In this document: positions 8,773 to 16,622 of the stretch, in pieces
How the letters are laid out: the number at the start of each line of letters is the position of its first letter
How positions within the stretch are numbered: the first letter of the stretch is position 1
Assembly: GCF_049800955.1 (NCBI RefSeq)
Contig: NZ_JBNAGA010000001.1
Location: 1,116,001 to 1,180,000 of the forward strand
DNA from: JAKVBH01 sp049800955
Lineage (GTDB): Bacteria; Pseudomonadota; Alphaproteobacteria; Rhodobacterales; Rhodobacteraceae
Direction of reading: 5' to 3'
Length of the DNA: 64,000 bases
Position numbers and translations under genes: made by a program
The notes under the pieces: generated by a model
The model's input: the letters and a program-made list of their open reading frames with translations, nothing else
The model's database searches: none
What the model was told of the DNA's origin: nothing

Positions 8773-9852
8773 ATGGCAACGGCAGATCTTCTTTCCATGG
8801 ATAGCAAACGCAACGCAGACAAACAAAAGGCGCTTGATAGTGCCTTGGCCCAGATTGAACGTCAGTTCGGCAAGGGTTCTATTATGAAGCTGGGTGGCGA
8901 GAACGCCATTCAGGAAATTGAGGCGACATCGACCGGCTCCCTCGGCCTTGATATCGCTCTGGGCATCGGTGGCCTGCCAAAAGGGCGGATCGTTGAGATT
9001 TACGGGCCCGAGAGCTCCGGCAAGACCACGCTGACGCTGCATTGCGTGGCAGAGGAACAGAAAAAAGGCGGCGTCTGTGCCTTCGTGGATGCGGAGCACG
9101 CGCTTGACCCTCAATACGCGCGTAAGCTCGGCGTTGATCTGGACGAATTGCTCATTTCCCAGCCCGATACCGGGGAGCAGGCGCTGGAAATTACCGACAC
9201 ATTGGTGCGCTCCGGCGCGGTGAATATGGTAATTGTGGATTCGGTCGCGGCACTGACACCCAAATCCGAGCTGGAAGGGGATATGGGCGATAGCTCCGTC
9301 GGCGTACACGCCCGATTGATGAGCCAGGCCATGCGTAAGCTGACGGGCTCGATTGCGCGCTCGAATTGCATGGTGATTTTCATCAATCAGATCAGGATGA
9401 AGATCGGTGTCATGTTCGGCTCGCCGGAGACGACGACCGGCGGCAATGCGCTGAAATTCTACTCTTCCGTGCGCCTCGATATCCGCCGCATTGGCGCGAT
9501 CAAGGATCGTGATGAGGTCGTCGGCAACCAGACCCGCGTGAAGGTTGTTAAAAACAAAGTGGCGCCGCCGTTCAAACAGGTCGAATTCGACATCATGTAT
9601 GGTGAAGGCATCTCCAAAATGGGGGAATTGCTGGATCTTGGCGTGAAGGCAGGCGTTGTTGATAAATCGGGCTCATGGTTCTCCTATGGCGATGAACGCA
9701 TTGGGCAAGGCCGCGAGAACGCGAAGACGTTCCTGCGGGAAAATAAGCGCGTGGCCTATGAGATTGAAGACAAGATTCGCGCCGCTCACGGGTTGGATTT
9801 TGACATGCCCCCCGAAGAACAAATCGAGGATGATGGCGTTCTGGAAGGGTAA
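8773..9852 (+). CDS. recA: Recombinase RecA
   Basis: RecA forms filaments on single-stranded DNA, catalyses strand exchange and triggers LexA self-cleavage. The 359-residue length is normal. Walker A is GPESSGKTTL and Walker B lies around VNMVIVDSVAAL. The DNA-binding loops include MSQAMRKLTG and NQIRMKIGVMFGSPETTTGGNAL. The C-terminal domain ends in the usual acidic tail (EEQIEDDGVLEG). AAGGAA precedes the start by 8 bases. The upstream LexA box predicts SOS induction, and a strong terminator follows. Confidence 0.98.
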   Translation: MATADLLSMDSKRNADKQKALDSALAQIERQFGKGSIMKLGGENAIQEIEATSTGSLGLDIALGIGGLPKGRIVEIYGPESSGKTTLTLHCVAEEQKKGGVCAFVDAEHALDPQYARKLGVDLDELLISQPDTGEQALEITDTLVRSGAVNMVIVDSVAALTPKSELEGDMGDSSVGVHARLMSQAMRKLTGSIARSNCMVIFINQIRMKIGVMFGSPETTTGGNALKFYSSVRLDIRRIGAIKDRDEVVGNQTRVKVVKNKVAPPFKQVEFDIMYGEGISKMGELLDLGVKAGVVDKSGSWFSYGDERIGQGRENAKTFLRENKRVAYEIEDKIRAAHGLDFDMPPEEQIEDDGVLEG

Positions 9853-9914
9853 GCCGTCACCTGCCGGCGCAGCAGATCCACTGATGTCGGGCAGAGCAGC
9901 GAGAAGACTTCATG

Positions 9915-9945
9915 AAAGAGCGGTCCGACGGGGCCGCTCTTTCTC
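9915..9945 (+). terminator. Rho-independent terminator after recA
   Basis: A 12-bp stem (AAAGAGCGGTCC pairing with GGGCCGCTCTTT, including one G-T pair) has a four-base GACG loop, and the 3' arm runs into TTTCT. It lies about 60 bases after the recA stop and separates recA from alaS. Confidence 0.8.
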
Positions 9946-10001
9946 GTTGCGAGGACGGCATGTGAGGGCTATTTCACGTCAAGCCCAAAGGAAAACCGTC
10001 G

Positions 10002-12662
10002 ATGACCAGCCTCAATGAAATTCGCTCCACCTTTCTCGATTACTTCGCCCGAAATGGGCATGAGGTGGTGGCCTCCAGCCCGCTCGTCCCGCGGAACGAT
10101 CCGACGTTGATGTTTGCCAATTCCGGCATGGTGCAATTCAAAAACCTGTTCACCGGCTTGGAAACGCGGGACTACAGGCGCGCCACAACCTCGCAGAAAT
10201 GCGTGCGGGCCGGCGGCAAGCACAACGACCTCGACAATGTGGGCTATACCGCCCGGCATCACACGTTTTTCGAGATGCTCGGCAACTTCAGCTTTGGCGA
10301 TTATTTCAAGGAAGAGGCTATTCCCTTCGCATGGGAATTGATCACGGATGCGTTCGGTATCCCCAAAGATCGGCTCTACGTGACCGTATACCATACCGAT
10401 GACGAAGCGGCGGAGATCTGGAAGAAAGTGGGCGTTCCCGAGGACCGCATCATACGTATCGCAACATCCGACAATTTCTGGCAGATGGGGCCGACGGGGC
10501 CGTGCGGGCCCTGCACCGAGATTTTCTACGATCACGGCGATCATATCTGGGGCGGCCCTCCCGGCTCGCCTGAAGAAGATGGCGATCGCTTTATCGAGAT
10601 CTGGAACATCGTTTTCATGCAAAACGAACAGTTCGAAGATGGTTCGATGAAAGCACTCGACATGCAGTCGATCGATACCGGCATGGGGCTCGAACGCATT
10701 GGCGCTTTGTTGCAGGGCAGCCATGACAATTATGACACTGACACGATGAAGGCGCTGATCGAGGCGTCGGCCCATGCGACAGGCGTTGATCCCTTTGGCG
10801 ACAAGAATGTCCATCACCGGGTGATCGCGGATCATTTGCGGTCGACGTCTTTCCTGATGGCTGATGGTGTGATGCCGTCCAATGAAGGGCGGGGTTACGT
10901 GTTGCGCCGGATCATGCGGCGCGCGATGCGCCATGCGCATTTGCTGGGCGCCAAGGATCCTGTGATGCACCGCCTGGTGCCCGCGCTTGTGCAGCAAATG
11001 GGGCAGGCGTATCCCGAATTGGGGCAGGCGCAGGCCTTGATTGAAGAGACCTTGAACCTTGAGGAAACGCGCTTCAAGGCCACGTTGGATCGCGGATTGA
11101 AGCTGCTGGATGAAGAGCTCTCGGATCTCCCTGAGGAGGCGCCATTGCCGGGCGCGACGGCCTTCAAGCTCTACGACACCTACGGCTTCCCGCTGGATCT
11201 CACGCAGGACGCGTTGCGGGAGAAGGGTCGCTCCGTGGACACGGACGGGTTTGATGCCGCGATGGCGGAACAGAAGGCCAAAGCCCGCGCGGCGTGGTCC
11301 GGCTCAGGCGAGGCGGCAGATTCTGCCATTTGGTTCGACGTCTCCGAAGCGCATGGCGCAACCGATTTTCTGGGCTACGACACCGAACTCGCAGAAGGAC
11401 AGGTTGTGGCCATCGTGCAAGATGGCGCGTTGACAGATGAGCTGGCCAGCGGCGCGGAGGGTTGGATGGTCGTGAACCAGACGCCGTTTTACGCCGAAAG
11501 CGGAGGTCAGGTCGGCGATCGTGGCAGCTATCTCAAGCCAGATGGCAATGGCGCCGTGTTGGATACACAAAAGATGGCCGGGGGCGTTTTTGCCCATAAG
11601 ATCAAGCCGGAAAAGGCCTCTCTTAAAGTGGGAGATGCGCTGGAGCTGCGCGTGGATCACACCCGCCGCAGCGCCATTCGTGCGAACCATTCCGCAACAC
11701 ACCTTCTGCACGAAGCCTTGCGCCACGCGCTTGGGGATCACGTCGCGCAACGCGGCTCTCTGAATGCCGAGGATCGCCTGCGCTTTGACTTCAGCCACAC
11801 GAAGGCCCTCTCGCTGGAAGAGATCAAGCAGGTAGAGCAAGAGGTGAATGCCTATATCCGCCAAAACGCGGCGGTCGAAACCCGCATCATGACGCCGGAC
11901 GATGCGCGTGCGATTGGCGCGCAGGCCTTGTTTGGCGAGAAATATGGCGATGAGGTGCGTGTTGTTTCGATGGGTACTCAATCGGGTTCGGGCAAAGGGC
12001 AGGGCGGCGATACCTACTCAATCGAGCTCTGCGGGGGGACCCATGTGCGCCAGACGGGAGACATCGGTGTCTTTGTCACCCTGGGCGACAGCGCGTCGTC
12101 TGCCGGAGTACGCCGGATCGAAGCGCTGACCGGTGAGGCGGCCTTTGCCTATCTGTCCGGGCAGGATCACCGGCTTGCGGAAACGGCCCTGGCGCTTAAA
12201 GCCCAAGCTGCGGATGTGCCAGATCGGGTCAAAGCCCTGCTGGATGAACGCAAATCGCTCCAGAATGAAGTCGCGCAGCTGCGTCGGGAATTGGCAATGG
12301 CAGGCGGGGGCTCAGGTCCGGCTTCCGAGGCCGAGAGCGTTGCAGGCATGTCTTTCACCGCGCAAGTCGTCTCTGGTGTCACTGGAAAAGACCTGCCGCC
12401 TTTGATTGACGCGGCAAAAGAGAAAATGGGCTCGGGCGTAGCGCTCTTCATTGCAGATGCGGGAAATAAGGCTGCCGTGGCCGTGGGGGTAACCTCAGAT
12501 CTGACAGACAAGGTCAATGCCGTGGATGTGGTGCAGGCCGCAGTGGAAGCGCTTGGCGGTAAAGGTGGTGGCGGTCGTCCTGACATGGCGCAGGGCGGTG
12601 CGGCGAGCGCCGAGAATGCCGAGGCGGCGATTGCAGCCGCGCGGGCCGTTTTGGAGAACTGA
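10002..12662 (+). CDS. alaS: Alanyl-tRNA synthetase
   Basis: AlaS charges tRNA-Ala and clears mischarged Ser/Gly. The 886 residues begin MTSLNEIRSTFLDYFARNGH, as in the family. The class II catalytic core covers about 1-250 (motif 2 around RAGGKHNDLDNVGYTARHHTFFEMLGNFSFGDYFK). The editing domain has the zinc-type motif HSATHLLHEALR and, further on, CGGTHVRQTGD. A C-terminal DHHA1 domain ends in a glycine-rich stretch. Nothing is missing. It has its own transcription unit behind the recA terminator. Confidence 0.98.
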   Translation: MTSLNEIRSTFLDYFARNGHEVVASSPLVPRNDPTLMFANSGMVQFKNLFTGLETRDYRRATTSQKCVRAGGKHNDLDNVGYTARHHTFFEMLGNFSFGDYFKEEAIPFAWELITDAFGIPKDRLYVTVYHTDDEAAEIWKKVGVPEDRIIRIATSDNFWQMGPTGPCGPCTEIFYDHGDHIWGGPPGSPEEDGDRFIEIWNIVFMQNEQFEDGSMKALDMQSIDTGMGLERIGALLQGSHDNYDTDTMKALIEASAHATGVDPFGDKNVHHRVIADHLRSTSFLMADGVMPSNEGRGYVLRRIMRRAMRHAHLLGAKDPVMHRLVPALVQQMGQAYPELGQAQALIEETLNLEETRFKATLDRGLKLLDEELSDLPEEAPLPGATAFKLYDTYGFPLDLTQDALREKGRSVDTDGFDAAMAEQKAKARAAWSGSGEAADSAIWFDVSEAHGATDFLGYDTELAEGQVVAIVQDGALTDELASGAEGWMVVNQTPFYAESGGQVGDRGSYLKPDGNGAVLDTQKMAGGVFAHKIKPEKASLKVGDALELRVDHTRRSAIRANHSATHLLHEALRHALGDHVAQRGSLNAEDRLRFDFSHTKALSLEEIKQVEQEVNAYIRQNAAVETRIMTPDDARAIGAQALFGEKYGDEVRVVSMGTQSGSGKGQGGDTYSIELCGGTHVRQTGDIGVFVTLGDSASSAGVRRIEALTGEAAFAYLSGQDHRLAETALALKAQAADVPDRVKALLDERKSLQNEVAQLRRELAMAGGGSGPASEAESVAGMSFTAQVVSGVTGKDLPPLIDAAKEKMGSGVALFIADAGNKAAVAVGVTSDLTDKVNAVDVVQAAVEALGGKGGGGRPDMAQGGAASAENAEAAIAAARAVLEN

Positions 12663-12950
12663 GAGGGGCGCGGCCTTGGGGCTGCCCTGCCACACGGCGT
12701 GCGTGTTGGCCCGAGTGAGGGGCGCGCTATCCCATCTCGATGATGCACGAGGCAGTCTGCGAAAAGCTAACACACTGGTCACAGCTGGAACGCAGGAGCG
12801 GGCTGTGCGCTGAACAGAAATGTCTGTGGTTTAGGTTTTAAGCGCGAGCGCGCCGATATGGCGCCCTAAGCTTGCAGGACGGTACCAATTGATCCGTCTT
12901 GGGGGTGGCGATTGCGCCAGGTCTGGCACAATCGCGTATCAATCGAGAAC

Positions 12951-13298
12951 TTAGTGACGGTAGCCGCAGAGTGCTGTCAATGTCACGGAAGCTTCGTTCG
13001 CGCCTGTGGGGCGACCGGAACGGTTTGTCAGTGTCGCTGTCCATGTGCTCGTGGAGCTTGCGCCGGAACCTGTCACGACGAGCGGGCCAGTTGCGTTCAA
13101 CTGGTCGATGCCTTGCACGCCGCCGGACATGACGGAATGTCCGTGCGAGCACGTGATCGAGACGTCCATGGACGCGCCAGCAGCGATCGAAGGCAGAGCC
13201 ATTGTCTTGGTTTCGGGGCCGTGCGCATACGCTTGCGACGCGAGACCGAGTGCGGCAGCCAAGACTGTCAGCTTAAGAGCTTTTTTGGATTGGATCAT
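12951..13298 (-). CDS. Small secreted protein of unknown function
   Basis: A 115-residue protein with a clear signal peptide (MIQSKKALKLTVLAAALGLASQAYA, cut about 25/26). The mature part is rich in Ser, Thr and Gly and has two cysteines: one in SITCSHGHSVMSGGVQGIDQ, the other in LTALCGYRH. They could form one disulfide closing a beta-sandwich. I do not recognise a family. It stands alone between alaS and typA, with AGGG a few bases before its ATG. Coding status rests on the signal peptide and the composition of the mature part. Confidence 0.6.
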   Translation of the reverse strand: MIQSKKALKLTVLAAALGLASQAYAHGPETKTMALPSIAAGASMDVSITCSHGHSVMSGGVQGIDQLNATGPLVVTGSGASSTSTWTATLTNRSGRPTGANEASVTLTALCGYRH

Positions 13299-13740
13299 GG
13301 TGTGTTTACCCTATCAAAAGTTTATTGTTGCGGCGCTTGCGGCGAGCGAACAGGCGCATAACCCCGCGACGCAAGGTCAACTGTAGTCACGCTTTTTTCA
13401 TTTGTCTATTCCGGGTTCCCCTCATTGACGCATATATTGTGGGTGCGCGTTCTTACTGCCACAACCTGACGGGTGTGAGAGCTTGCAAAACGCGTGGAGT
13501 GGCGTTTGGATTTGCGCGTGAAGTGCGAAAAACCGCTGTTTCGTCAATAATCTGATGAGATCGCGTGTCTGTGGCGGGATGCTTTGCACAGACTTATCCA
13601 CAAGGCGTTAAGTTTATTAACGCTGCGCCACTTTCGCCTGGAAGTTGTAACTGTCTGAAAGTAGTGACATTTAAGGCAGAAAGGCGCGTAACGAAGCTGT
13701 TACACGCCCTTGCGCTTTATAGTGTTTTACGGAGTTATCT
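13299..13740. other. 442-bp gene-free region with inverted repeats and one DnaA box
   Basis: No convincing gene lies here. Structured elements are GTCTGTG/CACAGAC (13567-13593), a perfect DnaA box TTATCCACA (13594-13602), GCGTTAA-gttta-TTAACGC (13605-13623) and GTAAC/GTTAC (13688-13703). The part near 13300-13450 should hold the promoter of the small secreted protein, and TTGACG followed by TATATT near 13425-13440 is noticeable. The part near 13700 should hold the end of the typA transcript. Confidence 0.5.
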
Positions 13741-15558
13741 TCAGGCTTGCTTGCTCATGCGCTTGCGCTCATGGGGGTCGAGGTAGCGCTTGCGCAGCCG
13801 GATCTGATTGGGGGTCACTTCCACCAGTTCGTCATCGTTGATATAGGCAATGGCCTCTTCGAGAGAGAGCGTCATCGGTGTCGTCAGGCGCACGGCCTCG
13901 TCAGACCCGCTGGCGCGCACGTTTGTCAGTTTCTTGCCCTTGAGGGGGTTGACCTCAAGATCGTTGTCGCGGCTGTGCTCGCCGATGATCATGCCAGTAT
14001 AGACTTGCGCTTGCGCGCCGATCATCATCTTGCCACGGTCTTCGAGGTTCCACAGTGCATAGGCCACGGAGACGCCATTTTCCATGGAGATGAGAACACC
14101 GGCGCGACGGCCGGGGATCGGACCCTTATGCGGCGCCCAGCCATGAAAGACGCGGTTGAGAACGCCGGTGCCGCGCGTGTCGGTCAGGAATTCGCCGTGA
14201 TATCCGATCAGGCCACGCGAGGGCACATGGGCAATGATGCGGGTCTTGCCTGCACCTGCCGGGCGCATCTCGACGAGCTCGCCCTTGCGCGCGCCGGTCA
14301 GTTTTTCGATCACCGCGCCGGAGTAATCGTCATCGACGTCGATGGTGGCCTCTTCAATTGGCTCGACCTTTTGACCATCAATCTCGCGCATGATGACCTG
14401 GGGCCGGGAGATCGACAGCTCAAACCCTTCGCGCCGCATGTTCTCGATCAAAACACCCATCTGCAATTCGCCACGGCCCGAGACCTCGAAGGCCTCACCG
14501 CCGGGCGTGTCGGCGATCTTGATCGCAACATTGCTCTCGGCCTCTTTCATCAACCTGTCGCGGATCACGCGCGATTGCACCTTCTTGCCATCACGACCGG
14601 CCAGCGGGCTGTCATTGATGCCGAAGGTGACGGTGATGGTGGGCGGATCGATGGGTTGTGCGTCCAGCGGTTCTTCAACGGCAAGGGCGCAGATCGTGTC
14701 GGCCACAGTCGCCTTGGACATGCCCGCGATGGAGACGATATCGCCTGCTTGCGCTTCAGGAATGTCGGCTTCCTCAAGCCCACGGAAGGCTTGGATTTTC
14801 GTGACGCGGAATTGCTCGATCTTTTGACCAATGCGGGAAAGCGCCTGAACCGTCGCGCCAACCTTGAGTGTGCCGCTTTCAACCCGGCCCGTGAGGATAC
14901 GGCCCACAAAGGGATCCGAGCCCAGCGTTGTGGCCAGCATGCGAAAATCGTCGTCTTGTTGTGCGATTTGCTTGGGCGCGGGGACGTGGTTCACGATCAA
15001 ATCAAACAAGGCCGTGAGATCCTTGCGCGGGCCGTCCAGCTCATGATCGGCCCAGCCGTTGCGCCCGGAAGCATACATGTGGGGGAAATCAAGCTGATCA
15101 TCATTGGCATCGAGCGAGGCAAAGAGATCGAAGCATTCATCCAGCGCACGGTCCGGCTCGGCATCCGGTTTGTCGACCTTGTTGAGAACCACAATAGGGC
15201 GCAGCCCCAGGGCCAGCGCTTTTGACGTCACGAATTTGGTCTGCGGCATCGGCCCTTCTGCCGCGTCCACGAGGAGCACAACCCCGTCAACCATGGACAG
15301 GATACGCTCAACCTCGCCGCCAAAGTCCGCGTGGCCCGGGGTGTCCACGATATTGATCCGCGTGCTTTTCCATTCCACGGACGTGGGCTTTGCGAAAATC
15401 GTGATGCCGCGCTCGCGTTCGAGATCGTTGCTGTCCATCGCGCGCTCGGCCACGGCCTGGTTGGCGCGAAAGGCGCCCGATTGCTTGAGCAACTCGTCCA
15501 CCAGCGTGGTCTTGCCGTGGTCAACGTGAGCGATAATAGCGATATTGCGAAGGTCCAT
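13741..15558 (-). CDS. typA: Translational GTPase TypA/BipA
   Basis: A ribosome-associated EF-G-like GTPase with roles in 50S assembly and stress or cold adaptation. From the ATG at 15558 the protein has 605 residues and begins MDLRNIAIIAHVDHGKTTLV, with the P-loop AHVDHGKTT. Further motifs are RERGITIFAK (switch I), DTPGHADFGGEVER (G3) and VLNKVDKPDAEPDRA (G4). Domains II, III, V and the TypA-specific C-terminal domain follow. The frame runs further upstream to 15651, but those 31 residues are Arg-rich and absent from homologues, so I use the internal ATG, which has AAAGG about 9 bases upstream. Confidence 0.96.
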   Translation of the reverse strand: MDLRNIAIIAHVDHGKTTLVDELLKQSGAFRANQAVAERAMDSNDLERERGITIFAKPTSVEWKSTRINIVDTPGHADFGGEVERILSMVDGVVLLVDAAEGPMPQTKFVTSKALALGLRPIVVLNKVDKPDAEPDRALDECFDLFASLDANDDQLDFPHMYASGRNGWADHELDGPRKDLTALFDLIVNHVPAPKQIAQQDDDFRMLATTLGSDPFVGRILTGRVESGTLKVGATVQALSRIGQKIEQFRVTKIQAFRGLEEADIPEAQAGDIVSIAGMSKATVADTICALAVEEPLDAQPIDPPTITVTFGINDSPLAGRDGKKVQSRVIRDRLMKEAESNVAIKIADTPGGEAFEVSGRGELQMGVLIENMRREGFELSISRPQVIMREIDGQKVEPIEEATIDVDDDYSGAVIEKLTGARKGELVEMRPAGAGKTRIIAHVPSRGLIGYHGEFLTDTRGTGVLNRVFHGWAPHKGPIPGRRAGVLISMENGVSVAYALWNLEDRGKMMIGAQAQVYTGMIIGEHSRDNDLEVNPLKGKKLTNVRASGSDEAVRLTTPMTLSLEEAIAYINDDELVEVTPNQIRLRKRYLDPHERKRMSKQA

Positions 15559-15663
15559 GAGGTCAGCCTTTGTCGGGAGTTGCGCGCGCCATACAATGGC
15601 CGCCCGCCAAAGACCAGAGCGAAGACCGCGCAATTTGCGCCGTCGGGCCACATATCCTCATGA

Positions 15664-16092
15664 CGCGCACGGATCTACGACTTCCCGCAATATGCGCAGT
15701 CCGGATCCAACACCATCGGGCCTAGGGATAACGGCTTTGACGGAGACCGCTATGTCGATTACGCCGTCGGCGTGTCGAACCTCTCGTTTTACCTTGGTGC
15801 AGACAACGATACCGGGGTGGTCGGGGCGATAAACGTCTTCGTTGGCGGTCTGCAGTCGTCTAGGGTGGATTTGATTGGAGATGCAGATATCTTGTCCACA
15901 AACATGCAGGATCTTACGGCATTCTCGAACGTGACCCGCATTGAAGTTGTCAATGTCACTGACGGCGCAGGCCTCGTTTGCGATGATTGTGGCTATGATT
16001 TCACAGCCACTGCACCGGTTCCGCTTCCCGCGGGGGGCTTGCTGATGCTGACTGCGCTTGGTGGTGTCGCGGCGCTGCGTCGTAAATCCTGA
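15664..16092 (+). pseudogene. N-terminally truncated VPLPA-CTERM protein
   Basis: The frame is open from just after a TGA at 15661 and reads RIYDFPQYAQSGSNTIGPRD, then YVDYAVGVSNLSFYLGADND. It ends with VPLPAGGLLMLTALGGVAAL and RRKS, a textbook VPLPA-type sorting tail (Pro-rich motif, hydrophobic helix, Arg cluster). The upstream part looks like real protein, yet it has no ATG and no signal peptide. The only early start in frame is a GTG at 15772, inside the domain. A sorting-signal protein without export signal cannot work, so this is probably the remnant of a surface protein gene whose 5' end was lost next to typA. A terminator follows. Confidence 0.6.
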
Positions 16093-16119
16093 AGCAATCA
16101 AAAGCGATGAAACACCGAT

Positions 16120-16150
16120 CAGCGCCGGGGTCACCGGCGCTGTTCTTTTT
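16120..16150 (+). terminator. Terminator after the VPLPA remnant
   Basis: CAGCGCCGG (16120-16128) pairs perfectly with CCGGCGCTG (16134-16142) around a five-base loop and is followed by TTCTTTTT. It may also serve the convergent SMR gene ending at 16161. Confidence 0.75.
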
Positions 16151-16160
16151 CGAGCTCAGA

Positions 16161-16493
16161 TCAATGCGCGCCACTCTTGGAAAACACCTGAATGACCGCG
16201 ATGCCCGCAATGATCAGCCCCAACCCAGCAATTGCAGGCCAGTCCAGACGCTGGCCAAAAACTACCCAGCCAATGATCGAAATAAAGAAGATGCCCAAGG
16301 CCGACCACATGGCATAGGCAATCCCCACCGGGATCGTTCGCAGCGTCACCGCAAGAAAGTAGAACGCCACTGCATAGGCCCCAACAACGATGAGCGATGG
16401 GCCCAGCTTGGTAAACTGCTCGGAGGCTTTCAACGCGGTGGTCCCGACGGTCTCAAACGCCACCGCGATGATCAAAGCAAGATAGGCAGGCAT
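16161..16493 (-). CDS. Small multidrug resistance (SMR) family exporter
   Basis: A 110-residue inner-membrane protein with four helices, the standard EmrE/QacE size. It exchanges protons for cationic compounds, or in the Gdx subgroup for guanidinium. The essential membrane glutamate is E13-E14 in AVAFETVGTTALK. Helix 2-3 has IPVGIAYAMWSALG, the usual GxxYAxW pattern. I chose the ATG at 16493 because AAGGAG lies 7 bases upstream and the protein then starts at helix 1. A longer frame to 16580 adds only a charged stretch. Confidence 0.88.
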   Translation of the reverse strand: MPAYLALIIAVAFETVGTTALKASEQFTKLGPSLIVVGAYAVAFYFLAVTLRTIPVGIAYAMWSALGIFFISIIGWVVFGQRLDWPAIAGLGLIIAGIAVIQVFSKSGAH

Positions 16494-16544
16494 GCACGAA
16501 CTCCTTTTGCGCAGACTGACCGTTCCGCGAGACCGTGACCAGCC

Positions 16545-16609
16545 CTTCTTTTGTCCGCAAATACCTCGGGGGAGGCACAAACTCTGTTTGTGACGGGGGC
16601 AGCGCCCCC
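16545..16609. repeat. Double-hairpin extragenic repeat-like element
   Basis: Two perfect hairpins lie side by side: CACAAAC-TCT-GTTTGTG (16576-16592) and GGGGGC-AGC-GCCCCC (16595-16609), preceded by TTCTTTTGTCCGCAAATACC. Elements of this shape recur between genes in many Roseobacter genomes (from memory). It lies directly after the mttB-like stop on the minus strand, where it could act as a terminator or mRNA 3' end. Confidence 0.5.
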
Positions 16610-16622
16610 ATCCACGCGGGCC

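Noticed and set aside
13594..13602. Replication origin at the DnaA box
   Set aside because: Only one DnaA box is present, with no AT-rich unwinding region and no typical origin neighbours.
13747..15225. A 492-codon open frame antisense to typA
   Set aside because: It is the mirror of a strongly conserved GTPase gene. The translation is rich in His, Arg and Gly without any domain and has no ribosome site.
15658..16134. A minus-strand frame of 158 codons over the VPLPA remnant
   Set aside because: The plus strand carries the sorting tail and a terminator; the minus translation has no family features.
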